A stretch of DNA of 64,000 nt from Leisingera sp. ANG-M1 (GTDB lineage: Bacteria > Pseudomonadota > Alphaproteobacteria > Rhodobacterales > Rhodobacteraceae), in the NCBI RefSeq assembly GCF_000813745.1, contig NZ_JWLC01000018.1:1-64000 (forward strand). Direction: 5' to 3'. The position numbers were made by a program, and so were the translations under genes. Of the stretch, positions 1 through 8,808 are shown one piece after another. The notes beneath the pieces were generated by a model that saw only the letters and a program-made list of their open reading frames with translations, was not told the DNA's origin and did no database searches. How positions within the stretch are numbered: the stretch's first letter is position 1; every line of letters begins with the position of its first letter.

Positions 1-100
1 CCGGATTCGGTTGAGGCGGGGCGGGGGCAGTCCAGATTCTCCTTCATGCAAGGCCAAGCGGGGGCATTGCTTGTGTTTCCCTGCCGAAAACCCTATGGTC
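1..100. other. Left edge of window, no gene recognised
   Basis: The first 100 bases hold no convincing coding sequence in any frame. They most likely contain the thi operon promoter and the end of whatever lies to the left. No terminator or clear -35/-10 pair could be assigned. Confidence 0.4.
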
Positions 101-182
101 CGCGCCACCTCGGGGTGCGCACCGGCGCTGAGAAAACACCCGTTGAACCTGAACCGGCTCACACCGGCGGAGGGAAGGTACT
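101..182 (+). promoter_or_regulatory. TPP riboswitch (thi-box) upstream of thiBPQ
   Basis: The stretch carries the conserved thi-box landmarks in order: a CGGGGTGC block near 111, CTGAGA near 128, ACCCGTTGAACCTGA near 137-152, and CACCGGCGGAGGGAA near 162-176. Pairing ACCT (107-110) with AGGT (176-179) closes the P1 stem. It ends about 45 nt before the thiB start codon. As in the known family, thiamine pyrophosphate should turn down the transporter operon. The aptamer is clear; whether it acts on transcription or translation is not resolved. Confidence 0.93.
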
Positions 183-224
183 GGACGCATTCCACCCTTG
201 CCCAAAGCCGCAAAGGAGGATGCC

Positions 225-1202
225 ATGAAACATCTTGCATTTGCAGCGGGACTGCTCGGCGCAACGGCGGCTTTTGCCGAAACGCCCGAACTGGTCGTTT
301 ACACCTATGACAGCTTTGTCTCCGACTGGGGGCCGGGCCCGGCAGTGGAGAAGGCCTTTGAAGAAACCTGCGGCTGCGACCTGAAACTGGTTGGCGCGGG
401 TGACGGCGCGGCGCTGCTGGCGCGGGTCAAGCTGGAAGGCGCGCGTTCGGATGCTGACGTGGTGCTGGGTCTGGACACCAACCTGACTGCGGCGGCCAAG
501 GAAACCGGGTTGTTTGCCGATCACGCCGTCAGCGCCGACTATGCGCTGCCGGTGGAATGGAACGACGCGACCTTTGTGCCGTATGACTGGGGCTATTTCG
601 CCTTTGTCCACAACGCCGATGCAGCTGCGCCGGCCGATTTCAAGGCGCTGGCGGCTTCGGACAAGAAAATCGTGATCCAGGACCCGCGCTCCTCGACCCC
701 TGGTCTGGGTCTGCTTTTGTGGGTCAAGGCGGCTTATGGCGATGAGGCTCCCGAAATCTGGAAAGGTCTGTCGGACAATGTCGTGACCGTGACCAAGGGC
801 TGGTCCGAGGCTTATGGCATGTTCCTGGAAGGCGAGGCCGACATGGTGCTCTCCTACACCACCTCGCCTGCCTATCACCTGATTGCCGAGGAAGATTCCT
901 CCAAGGCGGCGGCCTCCTTTGATGAGGGCCATTACATGCAGGTGGAGGTTGCCGGCAAATTGGCGGGTTCCGATCAGCCGGAGCTGGCGGATCAGTTCCT
1001 GGCCTTCATGGTGTCGGATACGTTCCAGTCGATCATTCCGACCACCAACTGGATGTACCCTGCCGTGACCCCGGCTGCAGGTCTGCCGGAGGGGTTTGAA
1101 ACCCTGGTGCAGCCCGGCAAGTCGCTGCTGCTGAGTGAGACTGAGGCTGCTGAAGTCCGTGATGCGGCGCTGGGCGAATGGCTGGACGCGCTCAGCCAGT
1201 AA
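225..1202 (+). CDS. thiB: Thiamine ABC transporter, periplasmic substrate-binding protein
   Basis: A 325-residue extracellular solute-binding protein for thiamine and its phosphates. A Sec signal peptide (residues 1-18, ending AFA before ETPELV) leads into the typical family start, with VVYTYDSF near residue 23. The start is the ATG at 225, placed after the strong ribosome site AAAGGAGG. It follows a TPP riboswitch and overlaps the permease gene by 25 bases, so the job follows from both sequence and context. Expression should fall when TPP is plentiful. Confidence 0.95.
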   Translation: MKHLAFAAGLLGATAAFAETPELVVYTYDSFVSDWGPGPAVEKAFEETCGCDLKLVGAGDGAALLARVKLEGARSDADVVLGLDTNLTAAAKETGLFADHAVSADYALPVEWNDATFVPYDWGYFAFVHNADAAAPADFKALAASDKKIVIQDPRSSTPGLGLLLWVKAAYGDEAPEIWKGLSDNVVTVTKGWSEAYGMFLEGEADMVLSYTTSPAYHLIAEEDSSKAAASFDEGHYMQVEVAGKLAGSDQPELADQFLAFMVSDTFQSIIPTTNWMYPAVTPAAGLPEGFETLVQPGKSLLLSETEAAEVRDAALGEWLDALSQ

Positions 1203-2734
1203 GCGCGTTTCCCGGGATTGGCGCGGCCCTGCTCGTCGCTGCGCTGATCCTGGGGACCCTTGCGGCTGTTGCTGTCCGGGCTGAGGCCGGTACCGGGTTT
1301 GCCGCCAGCGACTGGGTAGCGCTGCGGTTCACGCTGACACAGGCGAGCCTGTCCGCGCTGCTGAGCGTGGGTCTTGCTATTCCCGTCGCCCGCGCGCTGG
1401 CGCGGCGGCGCTTCCCGGGGCGGAGTCTTCTGATTGCGCTTATGGGCGCGCCTTTTATTCTGCCTGTTATCGTCGCCATTCTTGGCCTGCTGGCAGTCTT
1501 TGGCCGGGCCGGATGGCTGAGCCAGGGCCTGATTTCCGTCGGGTTAGAGCCTGTACAGATCTATGGGCTGCACGGCGTGGTGCTGGCGCATGTCTTCTTC
1601 AACCTGCCGCTGGCAACCCGGCTGATCCTGCAGGGCTGGCAGGAGATCCCGGCCGAGCGCTTCCGCCTGGCGGCGCAGCTGGATGCGGGGCCGCTGGCGA
1701 TGTGGCGGCTGCTGGAGGCGCCGATGCTGTGGCGGGTGGCGCCAGGGGCCCTGGCTGTGGTCTTTGCCATTTGCCTGTCGAGTTTTGCGGTGGCGCTGAC
1801 TCTGGGCGGCGGGCCGCGGGCCACGACCATTGAGCTCGCCATCTATCAGGCGTTCCGCTTTGATTTCGACCTGGGCCGCGCGGCACTGCTGTCGGGCCTG
1901 CAGCTGGTGCTGACCGGCGCGGCTGCGATGGTTGCGCTGCGGGTATCCGCAGGCGAAGGGTTTGGCACCGGGCTGGACCGCGCAGTGCGGCGCTGGGACG
2001 CGCAGGGCGGTTTGGCGCGCTGTTTGGATGGATTTTGGATTTCCCTGTCTGCGGCGTTCCTGCTGCTGCCGCTGGCGGCGATTGTGCTGGCAGGGCTGCC
2101 CGGGCTGACGGCGTTGAAGAGCACGGTCTGGCAAGCGGCTGGGAATTCCATTCTGGTTGCAGGTATCAGCACAGTGATTCTGCTGGGCCTGGCCTTGCCG
2201 ATGGCGGCAGCGGTGGCGGCCGGGCGCAACGGTATGACGGAACTGGCAGGCATTCTGGGGCTTGCCGCCTCGCCATTGGTGATCGGCACCGGGCTGTTCA
2301 TCGTGATCTATCCGATTGCCGATCCTTTTGCGCTGGCCCTGCCGGTGACAGCGCTGGTCAATGCGGTGATGGCGCTGCCCTTTGCCATGCGCATCCTGGT
2401 GCCCCGGGCGCGGGAGGTGCTGGGGCGCTATGGCCGCCTGTCGCTGTCGCTGGATATGCAGGGCTGGGCTTTTGTGCGCCATGTCTATTTGCCCCGGATG
2501 CGGGCGCAGACGGGGTTTGCTGCCGGGCTGGCGGCGGCTTTGTCGATGGGAGACCTCGGTGTGGTGGCGCTGTTTGCCGATCCCGATTTCGCAACCTTGC
2601 CTTTACAGATCTACCGTTTGATGGGGGCGTACCGGATGGAGGCGGCGGCGGGCGCGGCGCTGCTGCTGCTTGTGCTCTCGATGGGGGCGTTCTGGATCCT
2701 GGACCGCGGAGGGCGCTGGCATGCTGAAGCTTGA
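1178..2734 (+). CDS. thiP: Thiamine ABC transporter permease
   Basis: A 518-residue double-length inner-membrane permease with two homologous halves, as expected for ThiP. Each half has about six hydrophobic segments and a permease loop of the EAA type (near residues 170-200 and 430-450). The ATG at 1178 lies inside the end of thiB, so the genes overlap and are probably translationally coupled. It forms the channel through which thiamine delivered by ThiB is moved, driven by ThiQ. Confidence 0.94.
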   Translation: MAGRAQPVSAFPGIGAALLVAALILGTLAAVAVRAEAGTGFAASDWVALRFTLTQASLSALLSVGLAIPVARALARRRFPGRSLLIALMGAPFILPVIVAILGLLAVFGRAGWLSQGLISVGLEPVQIYGLHGVVLAHVFFNLPLATRLILQGWQEIPAERFRLAAQLDAGPLAMWRLLEAPMLWRVAPGALAVVFAICLSSFAVALTLGGGPRATTIELAIYQAFRFDFDLGRAALLSGLQLVLTGAAAMVALRVSAGEGFGTGLDRAVRRWDAQGGLARCLDGFWISLSAAFLLLPLAAIVLAGLPGLTALKSTVWQAAGNSILVAGISTVILLGLALPMAAAVAAGRNGMTELAGILGLAASPLVIGTGLFIVIYPIADPFALALPVTALVNAVMALPFAMRILVPRAREVLGRYGRLSLSLDMQGWAFVRHVYLPRMRAQTGFAAGLAAALSMGDLGVVALFADPDFATLPLQIYRLMGAYRMEAAAGAALLLLVLSMGAFWILDRGGRWHAEA

Positions 2735-3419
2735 AAACTGCCGGATTATGAATGGCGGCTTCGCCGTGGAGGCGGACCTGGCGGTGGCGCCTGGTGTCTG
2801 CGCAGCGGTGATCGGGCCTTCCGGCGCCGGCAAGTCGACGCTGATCGAGGCAATTGCCGGTTTTCTGCCTCTGAGCCGGGGGCGGGTCAGCTGGAACGGT
2901 TCGGACCTGACCCGCGCGCAGCCCGGCAAGCGCCCGGTTGCGATGCTGTTTCAGGACGGCAACCTGTTTCCGCATCTGACCGCGGCGCAGAATGTGGCGC
3001 TTGGCATCAATGCAAACCTGCGGCTGGCTGATGCAGAGTGGCGCCGTGTGGATGAGGCTTTGCAGCGCGTGGGGCTGGAAGGCATGGGCAGCCGCAAGCC
3101 CGCGGCGCTTTCCGGCGGGCAGCAAAGCCGGGTGGCTTTGGCCCGGGTGCTGGTGCAGGGGCGGGATATCCTGCTGCTGGATGAGCCCTTTGCCGCCCTC
3201 GGCCCGGCTTTGAAAGCGGAGATGCTGGATCTGGTCGCGGACCTTGCACGGGAAAGCGGTGCAACGGTGCTGATGGTAAGCCACGATCCGGGCGACGCCC
3301 GCCGGATCGCCGATCAGGTGGTGCTGGTGGCGGAAGGCAAGGCGCACCAGCCGCAGCCGGCGGCGGAGCTGCTGGACAACCCGCCGCCGGCGCTGAAGGC
3401 GTATTTGGGAAGCGCCTGA
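2721..3419 (+). CDS. thiQ: Thiamine ABC transporter ATP-binding protein
   Basis: A 232-residue ABC ATPase. Walker A GPSGAGKST lies at residues 32-40, the signature LSGGQQ near 130, and Walker B ILLLDEP near 152, followed by the switch His in VSHDP. The ATG at 2721 is preferred over upstream starts because it gives the family N-terminus (MLKLENC) and a 14-base overlap with thiP. It powers the ThiBPQ importer; the last gene before the terminator. Confidence 0.95.
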   Translation: MLKLENCRIMNGGFAVEADLAVAPGVCAAVIGPSGAGKSTLIEAIAGFLPLSRGRVSWNGSDLTRAQPGKRPVAMLFQDGNLFPHLTAAQNVALGINANLRLADAEWRRVDEALQRVGLEGMGSRKPAALSGGQQSRVALARVLVQGRDILLLDEPFAALGPALKAEMLDLVADLARESGATVLMVSHDPGDARRIADQVVLVAEGKAHQPQPAAELLDNPPPALKAYLGSA

Positions 3420-3453
3420 CCCCGGCGGCGATGCAATCCCAAAGCGTAAATGA

Positions 3454-3480
3454 AAAGGGGTTTCGTAGCGAAACCCCTTT
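3454..3480. terminator. Bidirectional intrinsic terminator between thiQ and ribH
   Basis: A perfect 12-bp hairpin (AAAGGGGTTTCG, loop TAG, CGAAACCCCTTT). T-rich flanks on both strands let it end thiQ on the plus strand and the convergent lumazine synthase gene on the minus strand. Confidence 0.9.
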
Positions 3481-3555
3481 AATTAACAGAGTCTTAGATG
3501 TGCGTCACGCTGTTTGAAAGGCACCTGCAACGGGAGAGCCCGGCAGGCGGCACTC

Positions 3556-3993
3556 TTAGGTGGACAGCGCTGCTTCCCGCGTCTTGGTGATCATCAGCGC
3601 AGCATTGGCGGCTTCGCGGCCTTTCTGCACGAAATGCGCGCGGTAGATGGCAATGTGATGCTCGGTTTCCTGGAAATGGTGCGGGGTCAGCGAGACCGAA
3701 AGCACCGGCACGTCTGTATCCATCCCGGCACGCATCAGCCCGTCGACCACGGCCTGGGCCACAAAATCATGCCGGTAGATGCCGCCGTCCACGACAAGCG
3801 CAGCGCAGGCCACGGCGGCGTATTTGCCGGTTTTGGCCAGCTCCTGCGCCAGGAGCGGCATCTCGAACGCGCCGGGAACGTCGAAGACGTCGATCTGCCC
3901 GGCCGGGATCAGCTCCTGAAACCCTTCCAGCGCTCGGTCGACAATATCGGCATGCCATTGCGCCTTGATGAAGGCAAAGCGGGTGTGTGTCAT
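3556..3993 (-). CDS. ribH: 6,7-dimethyl-8-ribityllumazine synthase, RibH2 type
   Basis: A 145-residue lumazine synthase that condenses 5-amino-6-ribitylamino-uracil with 3,4-dihydroxy-2-butanone 4-phosphate in riboflavin synthesis. Visible features are FIKAQWHADIV at the N-terminus, PGAFEMPLLAQEL near residues 40-52, and the general-acid His in IYRHDF. LTPHHFQE replaces the GVLT segment of standard RibH and is typical of the type 2 (Brucella RibH2-like) enzymes. It stands alone behind an FMN riboswitch, so it is probably controlled by flavin level. The other visible rib gene is ribA, 54 kb away. Confidence 0.93.
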   Translation of the reverse strand: MTHTRFAFIKAQWHADIVDRALEGFQELIPAGQIDVFDVPGAFEMPLLAQELAKTGKYAAVACAALVVDGGIYRHDFVAQAVVDGLMRAGMDTDVPVLSVSLTPHHFQETEHHIAIYRAHFVQKGREAANAALMITKTREAALST

Positions 3994-4087
3994 CTCGTAA
4001 TCTCCTTTGGCTCTGACACGTCACCCAAGGCGATCACGAACGGCAGGCGCGCGCAGAGCTGGAGAGCCCAAAGCGGTCCTGACGCAC

Positions 4088-4288
4088 GTTCTCTTCCATC
4101 CGGACTGTGACCGTCGGCTCTGGAGTTGCACCAGATCTGCTGACACTTCTTTGTTGGCCCCACAGCTCGGTCCGAAAACCGGATCCCGATTTCCGGGCTG
4201 TGGATGCGTCAAACGCAGAAGCCGCTCGCGGGCTTACGGGGACATGCCCGTTTACCGCCGGTGGGGAATTCCGCCCCGCCCTGAGAAC
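4088..4288 (-). promoter_or_regulatory. FMN riboswitch (RFN element) upstream of ribH
   Basis: Read on the minus strand it shows the RFN blocks in order: TCAGGGCGGGGCGGAATTCC, CACCGGCGGTAAAC, a variable arm, GCCGACGGTCACAGTCCGGA and TGGAAGAGAAC. P1 pairs GTTCTC (plus 4283-4288) with GAGAAC (plus 4088-4093). About 95 nt separate it from the ribH start, enough for an expression platform. Confidence 0.94.
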
Positions 4289-4447
4289 AGCCGGACATTG
4301 CCGCGCCGGAAGGTCGATTTCAAGAGAAGAAAAACGCTGTCTTCAATCAGCGGCGATGCGGGATTGGTATTGCTCAGGCGAAGAGAATTGGACCTTTCCA
4401 GCGCAGGCACGGGCTTTCACAAGTAACGCAGGCAAAGGAGAGAGAGC

Positions 4448-5077
4448 ATGCACCCGAACCCGATTTTCCACGACGCCGAAACGGCGCAGAACCTGGGCTT
4501 TGCCCGTGACCGCGGATTCGGGGTGCTGGCGGTGTCCTCGGACGCGGCGCCGCTGATCAGCCATGTGCCGTTCCTGCTGTCTGAGAGCGGGGAATGGGCG
4601 GACCTGCATCTGGTGCGCTCGAATCCGATCGTGCGGGCGCTGAAAGAGACCAAACCGGCCCGGATCGCTGTGGGCGGGCCTGACGGCTATGTGTCGCCGG
4701 ACTGGTACGGGGTGCCGGACCAGGTGCCGACCTGGAATTATGTTGCGGTGCATCTGACCGGTGAGCTGGAGCTGCGCCCGGATTCGGAATTGCTGGATCT
4801 GCTGGACCGGCAGTCGGCATTCTTCGAGGCGCGGCTGGGGCCGAAACCGCCCTGGACCACCAGCAAGATGAATCCGGAGGCGCTGGCGCGGATGATGCGG
4901 ATGATCGTGCCGGCGCGGCTGCGGATTACGGGGGTGGATGGCACCTGGAAGTTGAGCCAGAATAAAACGGAGGCCGCCCGTGCCGGGGCCGCCGAAGCCA
5001 TTTCAGGCGGCGTTGGTTCGGAGCTGAATGAGCTGGCCAGACTGATGCGCGCGGCACGGGTGGCGGCTGAGGGATAA
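4448..5077 (+). CDS. FMN-binding negative transcriptional regulator, PaiB family
   Basis: A 209-residue protein of the PaiB family, which has a pyridoxamine-phosphate-oxidase-like split-barrel fold that binds FMN. It opens with HPNPIFHD and has the family blocks SHVPFLL (near 39), YVSPDWYG (near 78) and VPTWNYVAVHLTG (near 92-104). RKVSQN-type residues appear as KLSQNK near the C-terminus. A strong AAAGGAGAGAG ribosome site precedes the ATG. It is divergent from the FMN riboswitch-controlled ribH, which fits a flavin theme. The true substrate or regulatory target in this family is poorly known. Confidence 0.88.
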   Translation: MHPNPIFHDAETAQNLGFARDRGFGVLAVSSDAAPLISHVPFLLSESGEWADLHLVRSNPIVRALKETKPARIAVGGPDGYVSPDWYGVPDQVPTWNYVAVHLTGELELRPDSELLDLLDRQSAFFEARLGPKPPWTTSKMNPEALARMMRMIVPARLRITGVDGTWKLSQNKTEAARAGAAEAISGGVGSELNELARLMRAARVAAEG

Positions 5078-5094
5078 ATTGCGGAGGATTTTCA

Positions 5095-5697
5095 ATGAAG
5101 CTTTTTTATGCGGCGGCATCGCCGTTTGTGCGCAAGGTCACGGTCTTACTGCACGAGACCGGACAGCTCGATTCGGTGGAGATCCACGATGTGGCAACCA
5201 CGCCGCTGGCACCTGACAACGATCTGCAGGCCAGCAACCCGCTGGCCAAGATCCCGGCGCTGGAACGCGGCGACGGGCCGACGCTATATGACAGCCGGGT
5301 GATATGCGCCTTTCTGGATGAGCGGGCGGGCGGCCGGCTGTATGGCGGCGGCTGGGATACGAAACTGCTGGAAGCCACCGGCGACGGGGTCATGGATGCG
5401 GCGGTTGCCATGTCTTATGAGAAACGGCTGCGGCCCGAGGAAAAACAGTGGGATGAGTGGCTTGCGGCGCAGCGCGGCAAGGTGCTGGGCGGCTGCGCGG
5501 CGCTCAATGCGCGCTGGATGAGCCATCTGCAGGGGCCGCTGGACATGGGGCAGATTTCGGTAGCCTGCGCGCTGGCCTATGTGGATTTCCGGCATCCCGA
5601 TGCCGGCTGGCGGCAAGGCAACGAGGCGCTGGCGGGCTGGTTTGCGGAATTTGATTCGCGCCCGTCGATGCAGGCGACCAAACCGCCGGCAGGCTGA
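5095..5697 (+). CDS. Glutathione S-transferase family protein
   Basis: A 200-residue GST. The N-terminal thioredoxin-like domain (1-80) begins KLFYAAASPFVRKV, with the likely catalytic Ser among the first ten residues. NPLAKIPAL (cis-Pro loop) is near 45 and DSRVICAFLDE near 65. The C-terminal half is all-helical. It is 17 bp behind the PaiB-like gene and probably co-transcribed. The closest type by eye is the YibF-like class; substrate unknown. Confidence 0.85.
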   Translation: MKLFYAAASPFVRKVTVLLHETGQLDSVEIHDVATTPLAPDNDLQASNPLAKIPALERGDGPTLYDSRVICAFLDERAGGRLYGGGWDTKLLEATGDGVMDAAVAMSYEKRLRPEEKQWDEWLAAQRGKVLGGCAALNARWMSHLQGPLDMGQISVACALAYVDFRHPDAGWRQGNEALAGWFAEFDSRPSMQATKPPAG

Positions 5698-5910
5698 GGC
5701 CTGCCCCTTGAAAACGGCAGCTGCCGCACCGACATGGGTGCGGCACTGTCACACAGGCGTAACAGAAATGACCCGTTGCGGCTTTCTGCGCGCCTATGAC
5801 CGCTGGACGAATGCAATTCTCCCCGCTAGACACGCGCCTGAGTCACTGCGAGAAATCGCGGTGCATGCGCATGTTTGCCCTAAACGGGCGCTGGAATTGG
5901 AGAAAACCTC

Positions 5911-6471
5911 GTGTCCCACGCAGAAGACAACGAAGGAACCCGGAGAGATTTCCTCTACTACGCCACTGCCGGCGCCGGGGCAGTGACCGCGGGTGCCGCC
6001 GTATGGCCCCTGGTCAACCAGATGAACCCCTCCGCCGACGTGAAAGCGCTGTCCTCGATCCTGGTCGATGTCAGCGGCGTGGAAGTTGGCACTCAGATCT
6101 CCGTCATGTTCCTGGGCAAGCCGGTGTTCATCCGCCGCCGCACCCCGGAAGAGATCGAAGAAGCCCGGGCCGTGGAACTGTCCGAGCTGATCGACCCGCG
6201 GTCGGAAAACCCGAACAAGCCGGGCACCGATGCGGCCGACGTCAACCGCACCATGGATGAAGCCGGCGAATGGCTGGTGATGATGGGTGTCTGCACCCAC
6301 CTGGGCTGTGTGCCGCTTGGCGACGGCGCCGGCGAATTCAACGGCTGGTTCTGCCCCTGCCACGGCTCGCACTACGACACTGCTGGCCGTATCCGCAAAG
6401 GCCCGGCGCCTGAGAACCTGCACGTGCCGGTGGCTGAGTTCACCGACGCCAACACCATCAAGCTGGGATAA
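5911..6471 (+). CDS. petA: Ubiquinol-cytochrome c reductase, Rieske iron-sulfur subunit
   Basis: A 186-residue Rieske protein of the cytochrome bc1 complex. The N-terminus carries a twin-arginine type sequence ([15 protein letters not shown]) with one membrane anchor. The [2Fe-2S] ligands are in CTHLGC (128-133) and CPCHGSH (148-154). Translation starts at a GTG. First gene of petABC; it takes electrons from ubiquinol and passes them to cytochrome c1 on the periplasmic side. Confidence 0.97.
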   Translation: MSHAEDNEGTRRDFLYYATAGAGAVTAGAAVWPLVNQMNPSADVKALSSILVDVSGVEVGTQISVMFLGKPVFIRRRTPEEIEEARAVELSELIDPRSENPNKPGTDAADVNRTMDEAGEWLVMMGVCTHLGCVPLGDGAGEFNGWFCPCHGSHYDTAGRIRKGPAPENLHVPVAEFTDANTIKLG

Positions 6472-6483
6472 GGAAACGCGCTC

Positions 6484-7818
6484 ATGTCCGGTATTCCGCA
6501 CGACCATTACGAGCCGAAGACAGGCGCAGAAAAGTGGCTGCACAGCCGCCTGCCCATCGTCGGCCTGATCTATGACACCATCATGATCCCCACCCCCAAG
6601 AACCTGAACTGGTGGTGGATCTGGGGCATCGTCCTGGCATTCTGCCTGGCGCTGCAAATCGTCACCGGCATCGTCCTGGTGATGCACTACACGCCGCATG
6701 TTGACCTGGCATTCGCATCCGTCGAGCACATCATGCGCGACGTGAACGGCGGCCATATGCTGCGCTACCTGCATATGAACGGCGCGTCGCTGTTCTTTGT
6801 TGCTGTCTATATCCACATCTTCCGCGGTCTGTACTACGGCTCCTACAAGGCGCCCCGCGAAGTCACCTGGATCATCGGCATGCTGATCTACCTGATGATG
6901 ATGGGCACCGCCTTCATGGGCTACGTGCTGCCGTGGGGCCAGATGTCCTTCTGGGGCGCCACCGTCATCACTGGCCTGTTCGGCGCGATCCCGTTCATCG
7001 GCGAAGCGATCCAGACCTGGCTGCTGGGCGGACCGGCGGTGGACAACGCCACCCTGAACCGCTTCTTCTCGCTGCACTACCTGCTGCCCTTCGTGATCGC
7101 AGCGCTGGTCATCGTGCACATCTGGGCTTTCCACACCACCGGCAACAACAACCCGACCGGTGTTGATGTCCGTAAAGGTTCGAAAGCCGAAGCCGAGAAA
7201 GACACCCTGCCGTTCTGGCCGTACTTCGTGATCAAGGACTTCCTGGGCCTGGCCGTTGTGCTGGTTGTGTTCTGGGCGATTGTCGGCTTCATGCCGAACT
7301 ACCTGGGCCACCCGGACAACTACATTGAAGCCAACCCGCTGGTGACCCCGGCGCACATCGTTCCGGAATGGTACTTCCTGCCGTTCTACGCGATCCTGCG
7401 TGCTTTCACCTCGGAAGTCTGGGTTGTGCAGTTCGCCTCCTTCATCACCGGCGGCATCATCGACGCGAAGTTCTTCGGCGTGATCGCCATGTTCGGCGCG
7501 ATCCTGGCCATGGCGCTGGCGCCCTGGCTGGACACCTCGCGCGTCCGTTCGGGCCGCTACCGTCCGATGTTCAAGTGGTGGTTTGCACTGCTGGTCGTGG
7601 ACTTCTTTGCCCTGATGTGGCTGGGCGCGATGCCGGCGGAAGAGCCCTATGCATCGTTCTCGCTGATCGCATCGGCCTACTGGTTCGGCTACTTCTTCGT
7701 GATCCTGCCGCTGCTGGGCGTGATCGAGAAGCCGCTGGCACAGCCGGCAACCATCGAAGAGGATTTCGAAGCCCACTACGGCAAGAAGTCTTCTGCTGAA
7801 GCCACTCCCGCCGAGTAA
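6484..7818 (+). CDS. petB: Cytochrome b of the bc1 complex
   Basis: A 444-residue polytopic membrane protein holding hemes bL and bH. The heme His pairs lie in the helix B region ([24 protein letters not shown]) and the helix D region ([24 protein letters not shown]). The Qo-site motif [13 protein letters not shown] is near residue 295. It follows petA by 12 bp and a ribosome site. Full family length with no unusual features. Confidence 0.97.
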   Translation: MSGIPHDHYEPKTGAEKWLHSRLPIVGLIYDTIMIPTPKNLNWWWIWGIVLAFCLALQIVTGIVLVMHYTPHVDLAFASVEHIMRDVNGGHMLRYLHMNGASLFFVAVYIHIFRGLYYGSYKAPREVTWIIGMLIYLMMMGTAFMGYVLPWGQMSFWGATVITGLFGAIPFIGEAIQTWLLGGPAVDNATLNRFFSLHYLLPFVIAALVIVHIWAFHTTGNNNPTGVDVRKGSKAEAEKDTLPFWPYFVIKDFLGLAVVLVVFWAIVGFMPNYLGHPDNYIEANPLVTPAHIVPEWYFLPFYAILRAFTSEVWVVQFASFITGGIIDAKFFGVIAMFGAILAMALAPWLDTSRVRSGRYRPMFKWWFALLVVDFFALMWLGAMPAEEPYASFSLIASAYWFGYFFVILPLLGVIEKPLAQPATIEEDFEAHYGKKSSAEATPAE

Positions 7819-7837
7819 GAAGAAGGAACACCTAGCA

Positions 7838-8623
7838 ATGTTCAAGAAACTGGCAACCGGTGCCGCCTTCGCTCTGGCCCTGATCCCTGCTGCGTCCTTC
7901 GCAGCAGGCGGGGCAGGCCATGTCGAAGATTACGACTTCTCGTTTGAGGGTCCGTTCGGCGCCTATGACCGCAACCAGCTGCAGCGCGGCCTGCAGATCT
8001 ACACCGAAGTCTGCGCAGCCTGCCACGGGCTGAAGCTGGTGCCGATCCGCACCCTGTCCGACGAGGGCGGCCCGCAGATGCCGGAAGATCAGGTGCGTGC
8101 CTACGCGGCTGACAACTTCAGCGTCTATGATCCGGAACTGGATGAGGACCGCCCGGCCAAGCCGGTCGACTTCTTCCCGGAAAACAACAATGCCGGCGCC
8201 CCGGACCTCAGCATGATGGCCAAGGCGCGTGCAGGTTTCCACGGGCCCTACGGCCTGGGTCTGAACCAGCTGTTCAAAGGCATGGGCGGTGCCGAGTACA
8301 TCGCCTCGCTGATGGCTGGCTACACCGGCAACGAGAAGGAAGAAGCGGGCACCATCTTCTATGAGAACACTGCCTTCCCGGGCGGCTGGATCTCAATGGC
8401 GCCGCCGCTGTCGGATGAGCAGGTGGAGTTTGCTGACGGCCACGCCAACGACGTGGACTCCATGTCGCAGGACGTCGCGGCCTTCCTGATGTGGACCGCC
8501 GAGCCCAAGATGATGGCACGCAAGCAGGCCGGTTTTGTCGGCGTGCTGTTCCTGACCCTGCTGTCGGTTCTGCTGTATCTGACCAACAAGCGCCTGTGGG
8601 CGCCGCACAAAGGCAAAGACTGA
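7838..8623 (+). CDS. petC: Cytochrome c1 of the bc1 complex
   Basis: A 261-residue cytochrome c1. It has a signal peptide of about 21 residues, a heme attachment motif CAACH (in [10 protein letters not shown]), a candidate axial Met in [11 protein letters not shown], and a C-terminal anchor helix ([15 protein letters not shown]) followed by a basic tail. Last gene of petABC; a strong terminator follows. It passes electrons from the Rieske centre to soluble or membrane cytochrome c. Confidence 0.96.
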   Translation: MFKKLATGAAFALALIPAASFAAGGAGHVEDYDFSFEGPFGAYDRNQLQRGLQIYTEVCAACHGLKLVPIRTLSDEGGPQMPEDQVRAYAADNFSVYDPELDEDRPAKPVDFFPENNNAGAPDLSMMAKARAGFHGPYGLGLNQLFKGMGGAEYIASLMAGYTGNEKEEAGTIFYENTAFPGGWISMAPPLSDEQVEFADGHANDVDSMSQDVAAFLMWTAEPKMMARKQAGFVGVLFLTLLSVLLYLTNKRLWAPHKGKD

Positions 8624-8656
8624 TATCCGGTCCGGATGTTACAAGCTATTCTGATG

Positions 8657-8690
8657 AGACCCCTGCAGTGATCTGCAGGGGTCTTTTCTT
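8657..8690 (+). terminator. Intrinsic terminator after petC
   Basis: A perfect 12-bp stem (AGACCCCTGCAG / CTGCAGGGGTCT, loop TGAT) followed by TTTCTT, 34 bp after the petC stop. Confidence 0.93.
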
Positions 8691-8808
8691 TGAGGGGCAG
8701 TTTGCCTGCAGCGTTTCCGGAGATGTCCCCGGCAAGTTTGCAACTTGAAGATGCCGGGGGTGGTTTATTGGCCCCGGAAGGCTTCGCCGACCGTTGCTGC
8801 TATGCCGT

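Noticed and set aside
5722-5743. GCCGCACC/GGGTGCGGC hairpin after the GST gene as a terminator
   Set aside because: No T-run follows on the plus strand; left out as a feature.
5776-5800. TTGCGG/TATGAC as a petABC promoter
   Set aside because: The spacer is only 13 bp, too short for sigma-70.
5794-7845. 683-codon open frame opposite petA-petB on the minus strand
   Set aside because: It is an antisense frame of a known operon in high-GC DNA, rich in His, Gln and Arg, with no family resemblance.
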